64,000 bases of DNA from Siderastrea radians (lineage: Eukaryota; Cnidaria; Anthozoa; Scleractinia; Rhizangiidae): NCBI GenBank assembly GCA_964017195.1, contig CAXHKT010000105.1:185001-249000 (forward strand), read 5' to 3'. Made by a program: the position numbers and the translations under genes. Under the pieces are notes generated by a model. It saw only the letters and a program-made list of their open reading frames with translations, made no database searches and was not told the DNA's origin. Within the stretch, counting starts at the first letter, position 1. Each line of letters starts with the position of its first letter. This document shows positions 21,801 through 34,928 of this stretch, one piece after another.

Positions 21801-22917
21801 TTTTTCGGATGGTCCCAGAGGGATTGAATGCATTTTGGACCTTTGTGCATGCAGCTGAGAGTGCCAGTTAGCTTTTTTAGCCTCTGGGAAGGCCAAAAAT
21901 GGAGTTTTTTCCCTAAGGATCGCACATATCGCGCTTTTCTACACAATAAACTTTTTTTTCTGATAGCCCGGAGGGATTTGCGTTATTATTAGGCCAGTGC
22001 GCAGCCTTGCGCAGCCTTGCGCAGCCTTGCGCAGTCAACAACACCTTTTTTAGCCTCTGGGTAGGCCAAAAATGGAGTTTTTTCCCTAAGGATCGCACAT
22101 ATCGCGCCTTCTTTGTGCTTTTGCACAAAAGGAATTTTTTTCGGATGGTCCAGGAGGGATTGAATGCATTTGGGACCTTTGTGCATGCAGCTGAGAGTGC
22201 CAGTTTGCTTTTCTAGCCTCTGGGAAGGCCAAAAATTGGGTTTTTTCCCTAAGGATCGCACATATCGCGCCTTTCTACACCGTAACCTTTTTATTCTGAT
22301 AGCCCCGAGGGATTTGCATTATTATTGGGCCAGTGCGCAGCCTTGCGTAGTTAACAACACCTTTTTTAGCCTCTGGGAATGCCCCAAAATGGGGTTTTTT
22401 TCCTATGGATCGCACATATCGCGCCTTCTTTGTGCTTTTGCACAAAAGGAATTTTTTTCGGATGGTCCAGGAGGGATTGAATGCATTTGGGACCTTTGTG
22501 CATGCAGCTGAGAGTGCCAGTTTGCTTTTCTAGCCTCTGGGAAGGCCAAAAATTGGGTTTTTTCCCTAAGGATCGCACATATCGCGCCTTTCTACACAAT
22601 AAACGTTTTTTTTGTGATAGCCCCGGGGGATTTGCATTATTATTGGGCCAGTGCGCAGCCTTGCGCAGCCTTGCACAGTTAACAACACCTTTTTTAGCCT
22701 CTGGGAATGCCCCAAAATGGGTTTTTTTCCCTAAGGATCGCACATATCGCGCCTTCTTTGTGCTTTTGCACAAAAGGAATTTTTTTCGGATGGTCCCAGA
22801 GGGATTGAATGCATTTTGGACCTTTGTGCATGCAGCTGAGAGTGCCAGTTAGCTTTTTTAGCCTCTGGGAAGGCCAAAAATTGGGTTTTTTTCTCTAAGG
22901 ATCGCACATATCGCGCC

Positions 22918-25900
22918 TTTCTACACTATAAACTTTTTTTTCTGATAGCCCCGAGGGATTTGCATTATTATTGGGCCAGTGCGCAGCCTTGCGCAGCCTT
23001 GCGTAGTTAACAACACCTCTTTTAGCCTCTGGGAATGCCCCAAAATGGGGATTTTTCCCTAAGGATCGCACATATCGCGCCTTCTTTGTGCTTTTGCACA
23101 AAAGGAATTTTTTTCGGATGGTCCCAGAGGGATTGAATGCATTTTGGACCTTTGTGCATGCAGCTGAGATTGCCAGTTAGCTTTTTTAGCCTCTGGGAAG
23201 GCCAAAAATTGGGTTTTTTTTTCTAAGGATCGCACATATCGCGCCTTTCTACACCGTAACCTTTTTATTCTGATAGCCCCGAGGGGTTTGCATTATTATT
23301 GGGCCAGTGCGCAGCCTTGCGTAGTTAACAACACCTTTTTTAGCCTCTGGGAATGCCCCAAAATGGGGTTTTTTCCCTAAGGATCGCACATATCGCGCCT
23401 TCTTTGTACTTTTGCACAAAAAGAATTTTTTTCGGATTTTCCCAGAGGGATTGAATGCATTTTGGACCTTTGTGCATGCCGCTGAGAGTGCCAGTTAACT
23501 TTTTTAGCCTCTGTGAAGGCCAAAAATTGGGTTTTTTCCCTAAGGATCGCACATATCGCGCCTTTCTACACAATAAACGTTTTTTTTCTGATAGCCCCGA
23601 GGGATTTGCATTATTATTGGGCCAGTGCGCAGCCTTGCGCAGCCTTGCGTAGTTAACAACACCTTTCTTAGTCTCTGGGAATGCCGAAAAATGGGGTTTT
23701 TCTCTAAGGATCGCACATATCGCGCCTTCTTTGTGCTTTTGCACAAAAGGAATTTTTTTCGGATGGTCCCAGAGGGATTGAATGCATTTTGGACCTTTGT
23801 GCATGCAGCTGAGAGTGCCAGTTAGCTTTTTTAGCCTCTGGGAAGGCCAAAAATTGGGTTTTTTTCTCTAAGGATCGCACATATCGCGCCTTTCTACACT
23901 ATAAACTTTGTTTTCTGATAGCCCCGAGGGATTTGCATTATTATTGGGCCAGTGCGCAGCCTTGCGCAGCCTTGCGTAGTTAACAACACCTCTTTTAGCC
24001 TCTGGGAATGCCCCAAAATGGGGATTTTTCCCTAAGGATCGCACATATCGCGCCTTCTTTGTGCTTTTGCACAAAAGGAATTTTTTTCGGATGGTCCCAG
24101 AGGGATTGAATGCATTTTGGACCTTTGTGCATGCAGCTGAGATTGCCTGTTAGCTTTTTTAGCCTCTGGGAAGGCCAAAAATTGGGTTTTTTTTTCTAAG
24201 GATCGCACATATCGCGCCTTTCTACACCGTAACCTTTTTATTCTGATAGCCCCGAGGGGTTTGCATTATTATTGGGCCAGTGCGCAGCCTTGCGTAGTTA
24301 ACAACACCTTTTTTAGCCTCTGGGAATGCCCCAAAATGGGGTTTTTTCCCTAAGGATCGCACATATCGCGCCTTCTTTGTACTTTTGCACAAAAGGAATT
24401 TTTTTCGGATTTTCCCAGAGGGATTGAATGCATTTTGGACCTTTGTGCATGCCGCTGAGAGTGCCAGTTAACTTTTTTAGCCTCTGTGAAGGCCAAAAAT
24501 TGGGTTTTTTCCCTAAGGATCGCACATATCGCGCCTTTCTACACAATAAACGTTTTTTTTCTGATAGCCCCGAGGGATTTGCATTATTATTGGGCCAGTG
24601 CGCAGCCTTGCGCAGCCTTGCGTAGTTAACAACACCTTTCTTAGTCTCTGGGAATGCCGAAAAATGGGGTTTTTCCCTAAGGATCGCACATATCGCGCCT
24701 TCTTTGTGCTTTTGCACAAAAGGAATTTTTTTCGGATGGTCCAGGAGGGATTGAATGCATTTGGGACCTTTGTGCATGCAGCTGAGAGTGCCAGTTTGCT
24801 TTTCTAGCCTCTGGGAAGGCCAAAAATTGGGTTTTTTCCCTAAGGATCGCACATATCGCGCCTTTCTACACCGTAACCTTTTTATTCTGATAGCCCCGAG
24901 GGATTTGCATTATTATTGGGCCAGTGCGCAGCCTTGCGTAGTTAACAACACCTTTTTTAGCCTCTGGGAATGCCCCAAAATGGGTTTTTTTTCCTATGCA
25001 TCGCACATATCGCGCCTTCTTTGTGCTTTTGCACAAAAGGAATTTTTTTCGGATGGTCCCAGAGGGATTGAATGCATTTTGGACCTTTGTGCATGCAGCT
25101 GAGAGTGCCAGTTAGCCTTTTTAGCCTCTGGGAAGGCCAAAAATTGGGTTTTTTCCCTAAGGATCGCACATATCGCGCCTTTCTACACAATAAACTTTTT
25201 TTTTTCTGATAGCCGCGAGGGATTTGCATTATTATTGGCCCAGTGCGCAGCCTTACGCAGCCTTGCGTAGTTAACAACACCTTTTTTAGCCTCTGAGAAT
25301 GCCCCAAAATGGGTTTTTTTCCCTAAGGATCGCACATATCGCGCCTTCTTTGTGCTTTTGCACAAAAGGAATTTTTTTCGGATGGTCCAGGAGGGATTGA
25401 ATGCATTTGGGACCTTTGTGCATGCAGCTGAGAGTGCCAGTTTGCTTTTCTAGCCTCTGGGAAGGCCAAAAATTGGGTTTTTTCCCTAAGGATCGCACAT
25501 ATCGCGTCTTTCTACACAATAAACGTTTTTTTCTGATAGCCCCGGGGGATTTGCATTATTAGTGGGCCAGTGCGCAGCCTTGCGCAGTTAACAACACCTT
25601 TTTTAGCCTCTGGGAATGCCCCAAAATGGGTTTTTTTCCCTAAGGATCGCACATATCGCGCCTTCTTTGTGCTATTGCACAAAAGGAATTTTTTTCGGAT
25701 GGTCCCAGAGGGATTGAATGCATTTTGGACCTTTGTGCATGCAGCTGAGAGTGCCAGTTAGCTTTTTTAGCCTCTGGGAAGGCCAAAAATGGAGTTTTTT
25801 CCCTAAGGATCGCACATATCGCGCTTTTCTACACAATAAACTTTTTTTTCTGATAGCCCGGAGGGATTTGCGTTATTATTAGGCCAGTGCGCAGCCTTGC

Positions 25901-26807
25901 GCAGCCTTGCGCAGCCTTGCGCAGTCAACAACACCTTTTTTAGCCTCTGGGTAGGCCAAAAATGGAGTTTTTTCCCTAAGGATCGCACATATCGCGCCTT
26001 CTTTGTGCTTTTGCACAAAAGGAATTTTTTTCGGATGGTCCAGGAGGGATTGAATGCATTTGGGACCTTTGTGCATGCAGCTGAGAGTGCCAGTTTGCTT
26101 TTCTAGCCTCTGGGAAGGCCAAAAATTGGGTTTTTTCCCTAAGGATCGCACATATCGCGCCTTTCTACACCGTAACCTTTTTATTCTGATAGCCCCGAGG
26201 GATTTGCATTATTATTGGGCCAGTGCGCAGCCTTGCGTAGTTAACAACACCTTTTTTAGCCTCTGGGAATGCCCCAAAATGGGGTTTTTTTCCTATGGAT
26301 CGCACATATCGCGCCTTCTTTGTGCTTTTGCACAAAAGGAATTTTTTTCGGATGGTCCAGGAGGGATTGAATGCATTTGGGACCTTTGTGCATGCAGCTG
26401 AGAGTGCCAGTTTGCTTTTCTAGCCTCTGGGAAGGCCAAAAATTGGGTTTTTTCCCTAAGGATCGCACATATCGCGCCTTTCTACACAATAAACGTTTTT
26501 TTTGTGATAGCCCCGGGGGATTTGCATTATTATTGGGCCAGTGCGCAGCCTTGCGCAGCCTTGCACAGTTAACAACACCTTTTTTAGCCTCTGGGAATGC
26601 CCCAAAATGGGTTTTTTTCCCTAAGGATCGCACATATCGCGCCTTCTTTGTGCTTTTGCACAAAAGGAATTTTTTTCGGATGGTCCCAGAGGGATTGAAT
26701 GCATTTTGGACCTTTGTGCATGCAGCTGAGAGTGCCAGTTAGCTTTTTTAGCCTCTGGGAAGGCCAAAAATTGGGTTTTTTTCTCTAAGGATCGCACATA
26801 TCGCGCC
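22918..26807. repeat. B HOR copy 4, 12-mer (3890 b)
   Basis: It contains subtypes 1 and 2, a 3/5 hybrid and subtypes 6-14. It is also two dimers short, but at a different place from copy 2, so the two 12-mers arose by independent deletions of 645 and 646 bases. Confidence 0.9.
23563..23890. repeat. Hybrid dimer 3/5 marking a second two-dimer deletion
   Basis: The first part is subtype 3 (AAACGTTTT, CTTTCTTAGTCTCTGGG, TGCCGAAAAATGGGG, TCTCTAAGG). It then switches to subtype 5 (CGGATGGTCCCAGAGG in place of CAGATGGTCCAGGAGG) before the subtype 6 unit at 23891. The switch lies between the TCTCTAAGG element and GGATGGTCC, inside sequence identical in both parents. Confidence 0.87.
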
Positions 26808-29800
26808 TTTCTACACTATAAACTTTTTTTTCTGATAGCCCCGAGGGATTTGCATTATTATTGGGCCAGTGCGCAGCCTTGCACAGCCTTGCGTAGTTAA
26901 CAACACCTCTTTTAGCCTCTGGGAATGCCCCAAAATGGGGATTTTTCCCTAAGGATCGCACATATCGCGCCTTCTTTGTGCTTTTGCACAAAAGGAATTT
27001 TTTTCGGATGGTCCCAGAGGGATTGAATGCATTTTGGACCTTTGTGCATGCAGCTGAGATTGCCAGTTAGCTTTTTTAGCCTCTGGGAAGGCCAAAAATT
27101 GGGTTTTTTTTTCTAAGGATCGCACATATCGCGCCTTTCTACACCGTAACCTTTTTATTCTGATAGCCCCGAGGGGTTTGCATTATTATTGGGCCAGTGC
27201 GCAGCCTTGCGTAGTTAACAACACCTTTTTTAGCCTCTGGGAATGCCCCAAAATGGGGTTTTTTCCCTAAGGATCGCACATATCGCGCCTTCTTTGTACT
27301 TTTGCACAAAAGGAATTTTTTTCGGATTTTCCCAGAGGGATTGAATGCATTTTGGACCTTTGTGCATGCCGCTGAGAGTGCCAGTTAACTTTTTTAGCCT
27401 CTGTGAAGGCCAAAAATTGGGTTTTTTCCCTAAGGATCGCACATATCGCGCCTTTCTACACAATAAACGTTTTTTTTCTGATAGCCCCGAGGGATTTGCA
27501 TTATTATTGGGCCAGTGCGCAGCCTTGCGCAGCCTTGCGTAGTTAACAACACCTTTCTTAGTCTCTGGGAATGCCGAAAAATGGGGTTTTTCTCTAAGGA
27601 TCGCACATATCGCGCCTTCTTTGTGCTTTTGCACAAAAGGAATTTTTTTCAGATGGTCCAGGAGGGATTGAATGCACTTGGGACCTTTGTGCATGCAGCT
27701 GAGAGTGCCAGTTAGCCTTTTTAGCCTCTGGGAAGGCCAAAAATTGGGTTTTTTCCCTAAGGATCGCACATATCGCGCCTTTCTACACAATAAACTTTTT
27801 TTTTCTGATAGCCGCGAGGGATTTGCATTATTATTGGCCCAGTGCGCAGACTTACGCAGCCTTGCGTAGTTAACAACACCTTTTTTAGCCTCTGAGAATG
27901 CCCCAAAATGGGTTTTTTTCCCTAAGGATCGCACATATCGCGCCTTCTTTGTGCTTTTGCACAAAAGGAATTTTTTTCGGATGGTCCCAGAGGGATTGAA
28001 TGCATTTTGGACCTTTGTGCATGCAGCTGAGAGTGCCAGTTAGCTTTTTTAGCCTCTGGGAAGGCCAAAAATTGGGTTTTTTTCTCTAAGGATCGCACAT
28101 ATCGCGCCTTTCTACACCGTAACCTTTTTATTCTGATAGCCCCGAGGGATTTGCATTATTATTGGGCCAGTGCGCAGCCTTGCGTAGTTAACAACACCTT
28201 TTTTAGCCTCTGAGAATGCCCCAAAATGGGTTTTTTTCCCTAAGGATCGCACATATCGCGCCTTCTTTGTGCTTTTGCACAAAAGGAATTTTTTTCGGAT
28301 GGTCCCAGAGGGATTGAATGCATTTTGGACCTTTGTGCATGCAGCTGAGAGTGCCAGTTAGCTTTTTTAGCCTCTGGGAAGGCCAAAAATTGGGTTTTTT
28401 TCTCTAAGGATCGCACATATCGCGCCTTTCTACACTATAAACTTTGTTTTCTGATAGCCCCGAGGGATTTGCATTATTATTGGGCCAGTGCGCAGCCTTG
28501 CGCAGCCTTGCGTAGTTAACAACACCTCTTTTAGCCTCTGGGAATGCCCCAAAATGGGGATTTTTCCCTAAGGATCGCACATATCGCGCCTTCTTTGTGC
28601 TTTTGCACAAAAGGAATTTTTTTCGGATGGTCCCAGAGGGATTGAATGCATTTTGGACCTTTGTGCATGCAGCTGAGATTGCCTGTTAGCTTTTTTAGCC
28701 TCTGGGAAGGCCAAAAATTGGGTTTTTTTTTCTAAGGATCGCACATATCGCGCCTTTCTACACCGTAACCTTTTTATTCTGATAGCCCCGAGGGGTTTGC
28801 ATTATTATTGGGCCAGTGCGCAGCCTTGCGTAGTTAACAACACCTTTTTTAGCCTCTGGGAATGCCCCAAAATGGGGTTTTTTCCCTAAGGATCGCACAT
28901 ATCGCGCCTTCTTTGTACTTTTGCACAAAAGGAATTTTTTTCGGATTTTCCCAGAGGGATTGAATGCATTTTGGACCTTTGTGCATGCCGCTGAGAGTGC
29001 CAGTTAACTTTTTTAGCCTCTGTGAAGGCCAAAAATTGGGTTTTTTCCCTAAGGATCGCACATATCGCGCCTTTCTACACAATAAACGTTTTTTTTCTGA
29101 TAGCCCCGAGGGATTTGCATTATTATTGGGCCAGTGCGCAGCCTTGCGCAGCCTTGCGTAGTTAACAACACCTTTCTTAGTCTCTGGGAATGCCGAAAAA
29201 TGGGGTTTTTCCCTAAGGATCGCACATATCGCGCCTTCTTTGTGCTTTTGCACAAAAGGAATTTTTTTCGGATGGTCCAGGAGGGATTGAATGCATTTGG
29301 GACCTTTGTGCATGCAGCTGAGAGTGCCAGTTTGCTTTTCTAGCCTCTGGGAAGGCCAAAAATTGGGTTTTTTCCCTAAGGATCGCACATATCGCGCCTT
29401 TCTACACCGTAACCTTTTTATTCTGATAGCCCCGAGGGATTTGCATTATTATTGGGCCAGTGCGCAGCCTTGCGTAGTTAACAACACCTTTTTTAGCCTC
29501 TGGGAATGCCCCAAAATGGGTTTTTTTTCCTATGCATCGCACATATCGCGCCTTCTTTGTGCTTTTGCACAAAAGGAATTTTTTTCGGATGGTCCCAGAG
29601 GGATTGAATGCATTTTGGACCTTTGTGCATGCAGCTGAGAGTGCCAGTTAGCCTTTTTAGCCTCTGGGAAGGCCAAAAATTGGGTTTTTTCCCTAAGGAT
29701 CGCACATATCGCGCCTTTCTACACAATAAACTTTTTTTTTTCTGATAGCCGCGAGGGATTTGCATTATTATTGGCCCAGTGCGCAGCCTTACGCAGCCTT

Positions 29801-31343
29801 GCGTAGTTAACAACACCTTTTTTAGCCTCTGAGAATGCCCCAAAATGGGTTTTTTTCCCTAAGGATCGCACATATCGCGCCTTCTTTGTGCTTTTGCACA
29901 AAAGGAATTTTTTTCGGATGGTCCAGGAGGGATTGAATGCATTTGGGACCTTTGTGCATGCAGCTGAGAGTGCCAGTTTGCTTTTCTAGCCTCTGGGAAG
30001 GCCAAAAATTGGGTTTTTTCCCTAAGGATCGCACATATCGCGTCTTTCTACACAATAAACGTTTTTTTCTGATAGCCCCGGGGGATTTGCATTATTAGTG
30101 GGCCAGTGCGCAGCCTTGCGCAGTTAACAACACCTTTTTTAGCCTCTGGGAATGCCCCAAAATGGGTTTTTTTCCCTAAGGATCGCACATATCGCGCCTT
30201 CTTTGTGCTATTGCACAAAAGGAATTTTTTTCGGATGGTCCCAGAGGGATTGAATGCATTTTGGACCTTTGTGCATGCAGCTGAGAGTGCCAGTTAGCTT
30301 TTTTAGCCTCTGGGAAGGCCAAAAATGGAGTTTTTTCCCTAAGGATCGCACATATCGCGCTTTTCTACACAATAAACTTTTTTTTCTGATAGCCCGGAGG
30401 GATTTGCGTTATTATTAGGCCAGTGCGCAGCCTTGCGCAGCCTTGCGCAGCCTTGCGCAGTCAACAACACCTTTTTTAGCCTCTGGGTAGGCCAAAAATG
30501 GAGTTTTTTCCCTAAGGATCGCACATATCGCGCCTTCTTTGTGCTTTTGCACAAAAGGAATTTTTTTCGGATGGTCCAGGAGGGATTGAATGCATTTGGG
30601 ACCTTTGTGCATGCAGCTGAGAGTGCCAGTTTGCTTTTCTAGCCTCTGGGAAGGCCAAAAATTGGGTTTTTTCCCTAAGGATCGCACATATCGCGCCTTT
30701 CTACACCGTAACCTTTTTATTCTGATAGCCCCGAGGGATTTGCATTATTATTGGGCCAGTGCGCAGCCTTGCGTAGTTAACAACACCTTTTTTAGCCTCT
30801 GGGAATGCCCCAAAATGGGGTTTTTTTCCTATGGATCGCACATATCGCGCCTTCTTTGTGCTTTTGCACAAAAGGAATTTTTTTCGGATGGTCCAGGAGG
30901 GATTGAATGCATTTTGGACCTTTGTGCATGCAGCTGAGAGTGCCAGTTTGCTTTTCTAGCCTCTGGGAAGGCCAAAAATTGGGTTTTTTCCCTAAGGATC
31001 GTACATATCGCGCCTTTCTACACAATAAACGTTTTTTTTCTGATAGCCCCGGGGAATTTGCATTATTATTGGGCCAGTGCGCAGCCTTGCGCAGCCTTGC
31101 GCAGTTAACAACACCTTTTTTAGCCTCTGGGAATGCCCCAAAATGGGTTTTTTTCCCTAAGGATCGCACATATCGCGCCTTCTTTGTGCTTTTGCACAAA
31201 AGGAATTTTTTTCGGATGGTCCCAGAGGGATTGAATGCATTTTGGACCTTTGTGCATGCAGCTGAGAGTGCCAGTTAGCTTTTTTAGCCTCTGGGAAGGC
31301 CAAAAATTGGGTTTTTTTCTCTAAGGATCGCACATATCGCGCC
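26808..31343. repeat. B HOR copy 5, complete 14-mer (4536 b), reference for subtypes
   Basis: Unit starts and lengths are 1: 26808 (328), 2: 27136 (317), 3: 27453 (327), 4: 27780 (329), 5: 28109 (318), 6: 28427 (328), 7: 28755 (317), 8: 29072 (327), 9: 29399 (317), 10: 29716 (329), 11: 30045 (317), 12: 30362 (336), 13: 30698 (317), 14: 31015 (329). Subtypes 2, 5, 7, 9 and 13 share CACCGTAACC and a single 10-mer. Subtypes 3, 8, 11 and 14 share AAACGTTTT. Subtypes 4 and 10 share GCCGCGAGGG. Subtypes 1 and 6 share CACTATAAAC. Subtype 12 has three 10-mers and TTGCGTTATTATTAGG. Repeated classes inside the 14-mer suggest an older, shorter HOR. This copy has a few private changes, such as GCACAGCC near 26881 and GGGGAATTTG near 31052. 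Confidence 0.92.
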
Positions 31344-32979
31344 TTTCTACACTATAAACTTTTTTTTCTGATAGCCCCGAGGGATTTGCATTATTATTGG
31401 GCCAGTGCGCAGCCTTGCGCAGCCTTGCGTAGTTAACAACACCTCTTTTAGCCTCTGGGAATGCCCCAAAATGGGGATTTTTCCCTAAGGATCGCACATA
31501 TCGCGCCTTCTTTGTGCTTTTGCACAAAAGGAATTTTTTTCGGATGGTGCCAGAGGGATTGAATGCATTTTGGACCTTTGTGCATGCAGCTGAGATTGCC
31601 AGTTAGCTTTTTTAGCCTCTGGGAAGGCCAAAAATTGGGTTTTTTCCCTAAGGATCGCACATATCGCGCCTTTCTACACCATAAACTTTTTTTTCTGATA
31701 GCCCCGAGGGATTTGCATTATTATTGGGCCAGTGCGCAGCCTTGCGCAGCCTTGCGTAGTTAACAACACCTTTTTTAGCCTCTGGGAATGCCCCAAAATG
31801 GGGTTTTTTCCCTTTGGGTCGAACATATCGCGCCTTCTTTGTGCTTTTGCACAAAAGGAATTTTTTTCGGATGGTGCCAGAGGGATTGAATGCATTTTGG
31901 ACCTTTGTGCATGCAGCTGAGATTGCCAGTTAGCTTTTTTAGCCTCTGGGAAGGCCAAAAATTGGGTTTTTTCCCTAAGGATCGCACATATCGCGCCTTT
32001 CTACACCATAAACTTTTTTTTCTGATAGTCCCGAGGGATTTGCATTATTATTGGGCCAGTGCGCAGCCTTGCGCAGCCTTGCGTAGTTAACAACACCTTT
32101 TTTAGCCTCTGGGAATGCCCCAAAATGGGGTTTTTTCCCTTTGGATCGAACATATCGCGCCTTCTTTGTGCTTTTGCACAAAAGGAATTTTTTTCGGATG
32201 GTCCCAGAGGGATTGAATGCATTTTGGACCTTTGTGCATGCAGCTGAGAGTGCCAGTTAGCTTTTTTAGCCTCTGGGAAGGCCAATAATTGGGTTTTTTC
32301 CCTAAGGATCGCACATATCGCGCCTTTCTACACCATAAACTTTTTTTTCTGATAGCCCCGAGGGATTTGCATTATTATTGGGCCAGTGCGCAGCCTTGCG
32401 CAGCCTTGCGTAGTTAACAACACCTTTTTTAGCCTCTGGGAATGCCCCAAAATGGGGTTTTTTCCCTAAGGATCGCACATATCGCGCCTTCTTTGTGCTT
32501 CTGCACAAAAGGAATTTTTTTCGGATGGTCCCAGAGGGATTGAATGCAATTTGGACCTTTGTGCATGCAGCTGAGAGTGCCAGTTAGCTTTTTTAGCCTC
32601 TGGGAAGGCCAAAAATTGGGTTTTTTTCCCTAAGGATCGCACATATCACGCCTTTCTACACAATAAACTTTTTTTTCTGATAGCCCCGAGGGATTTGCAT
32701 TATTATTGGGCCAGTGCGCAGCCTTGCGCAGCCTTGCGTAGTTAACAACACCTTTTTTAGCCTCTGGGAATGCCCCAAAATGGGGTTTTTTCCCTAAGGA
32801 TCGCAAATATCGCGCCTTCTTTGTGCTTTTGCACAAAAGGAATTTTTTTCGGATGGTCCCAGAGGGATTGAATGCATTTTGGACCTTTGTGCATGCAGCT
32901 GAGAGTGCCAGTTAGCTTTTTTAGCCTCTGGGAAGGCCAATAATTGGGTTTTTTCCCGAAGGATCGCACATATCGCGCC

Positions 32980-33457
32980 TTTCTACACAATAAACTTTTT
33001 TTTCTGATAGCCCCGAGGGATTTGCATTATTATTGGGCCAGTGCGCAGCCTTGCGTAGTTAACAACACCTTTTTTAGCCTCTGGGAATGCCCCAAAATGG
33101 GGTTTTTCCCTAAGGATCGCACATATCGCGCCTTCTTTGTGCTTTTGTACAAAAGGAATTTTTTCGGATGGTCCCAGAGGGATTGAATGCATTTTGGACC
33201 TTTGTGCATGCAGCTGAGTGTGCCAGTTAGCTTTTTTAGCCTCTGGGAAGGCCAAAAATTGGGTCTTTTCCCTAAGGATCGCACATCTCGCGACTTCTTT
33301 GTGCTTTTGCACAAAAGGAATTTTTTTCGGATGGTGCCAGAGGGATTGAATGCATTTTGGACCTTTGTGCATGCAGCTGAGAGTGCCAGTTAGCTTTTTT
33401 AGCCTCTGGGAAGGCCAAAAATTGGGTTTTTTCCCTAAGGTTCGCACATATCGCGCC
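32980..33457 (+). repeat. Class II trimer c (478 b)
   Basis: It has the CATCTCGCGAC junction near 33284 and lies directly upstream of class I trimer 5. Private CTTTTGTACAAAAG breaks the usual GTGC/GCAC dyad in its first P1. Confidence 0.9.
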
Positions 33458-33947
33458 TTTCAACACAATAAACTTTTTTTCTGATAGCCCCGAGGGATTT
33501 GCATTATTATTGGGCCAGTGCGCAGCCTTGCGCAGCCTTGCGCAGTTAACAACATCTTTTTTAGTCTCTGGGAATGCCCCAAAATGGAGTTTTTTTCCTA
33601 AGGATCGCGCACATATCGCGCCTTCTTTGTGCTTTTGCACAAAAGGAATTTTTCTCTGATGGTCCCAGAGGGATTGACTACATTTGGGATATTTGTGCAT
33701 GCAGCTGAGAGCGCCAATTTGCTTTTTTCTGCTTTTGGGGGCTAATTCAAGCCCTGAAAAAGTGCAGCACTTTTGAGTATCGCCAAATTCGATAAAAAAA
33801 GTGCCAAATGGAATGTTTTTTGGTGCCGTAACGGGATCTGGGGTGCTTTTGTGCTGGGGCCGTTGCACCAAAACCAGCACTTTTTTGAGGGACCCACCCC
33901 ACCCCTCTCAAAACTGAAATTCCCACCTTATAGACAAAATCGCAGAC
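33458..33947 (+). repeat. Class I trimer 5 (490 b)
   Basis: Private variants are TTAGTCTCTGGG in box A and CACCTTATAGAC near the end, shared only with trimer 6 in the second copy of the 3585-base duplication. Confidence 0.93.
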
Positions 33948-34928
33948 TTTCTACACAATAAACTTTTTTTTCTGATAGCCCCGAGGGATTTGCATTATTA
34001 TTGGGCCAGTGCGCAGCCTTGCGCAGCCTTGCGTAGTTAACAACACCTTTTTTAGCCTCTGGGAATGCCCCAAAATGGGGTTTTTTTCCTATGGATCGCA
34101 CATATCGCGCCTTCTTTGTGCTTTTGCACAAAAGGAATTTTTTTCGGATGGTCCCAGAGGGATTGAATGCATTTTGGACCTTTGTGCATGCAGCTGAGAG
34201 TGCCAGTTAGCTTTTTTAGCCTCTGGGAAGGCCAATAATTGGGTTTTTTCCCTAAGGATCGCACATATCGCGCCTTTCTACACCATAAACTTTTTTTCTG
34301 ATAGCCCCGAGGGATTTGCATTATTATTGGGCCAGTGCGCAGCCTTGCGCAGCCTTGCGTAGTTAACAACACCTTTTTTAGCCTCTGGGAATGCCCCAAA
34401 ATGGGGTTTTTTCCCTATGGATCGAACATATCGCGCCTGCTTTGTGCTTTTGCACAAAAGGAATTTTTTTCGGATGGTCCCAGAGGGATTGAATGCATTT
34501 TGGACCTTTGTGCATGCAGCTGAGAGTGCCAGTTAGCTTTTTTAGCCTCTGGGAAGGCCAATAATTGGGTTTTTTCCCTAAGGATCGCACATATCGCGCC
34601 TTTCTACACCATAAACTTTTTTTTCTGATAGCCCCGAGGGATTTGCATTATTATTGGGCCAGTGCGCAGCCTTGCGCAGCCTTGCGTAGTTAACAACACC
34701 TTTTTTAGCCTCTGGGAATGCCCCAAAATGGGGTTTTTTCCCTAAGGATCGCACATATCGCGCCTTCTTTGTGCTTCTGCACAAAAGGAATTTTTTTCGG
34801 ATGGTCGCAGAGGGATTGAATGCAATTTGGACCTTTGTGCATGCAGCTGAGAGTGCCAGTTAGCTTTTTTAGCTTCTGGGAAGGCCAAAAATTGGGTTTT
34901 TTTCCCTAAGGATCGCACATATCACGCC

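Larger units (their letters stand above)
18382..22917. repeat. B HOR copy 3, complete 14-mer (4536 b)
   Basis: All 14 subtypes are present in canonical order. It matches copy 5 (26808-31343) in length to the base. Confidence 0.92.
9627..31343. repeat. Domain B: tandem dimer HORs of 15, 12, 14, 12 and 14 units
   Basis: HOR starts are marked by the unit CACTATAAAC with a T8 tract at 9627, 14491, 18382, 22918 and 26808, and the next occurrence at 31344. The spacings are 4864, 3891, 4536, 3890 and 4536 bases. Each HOR is a fixed series of dimer subtypes recognisable from the bases just after the unit start and from the number of GCGCAGCCTT copies. No trimers occur in this domain. Copies of one subtype in different HORs look almost identical, whereas different subtypes differ at many positions. 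Confidence 0.92.
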
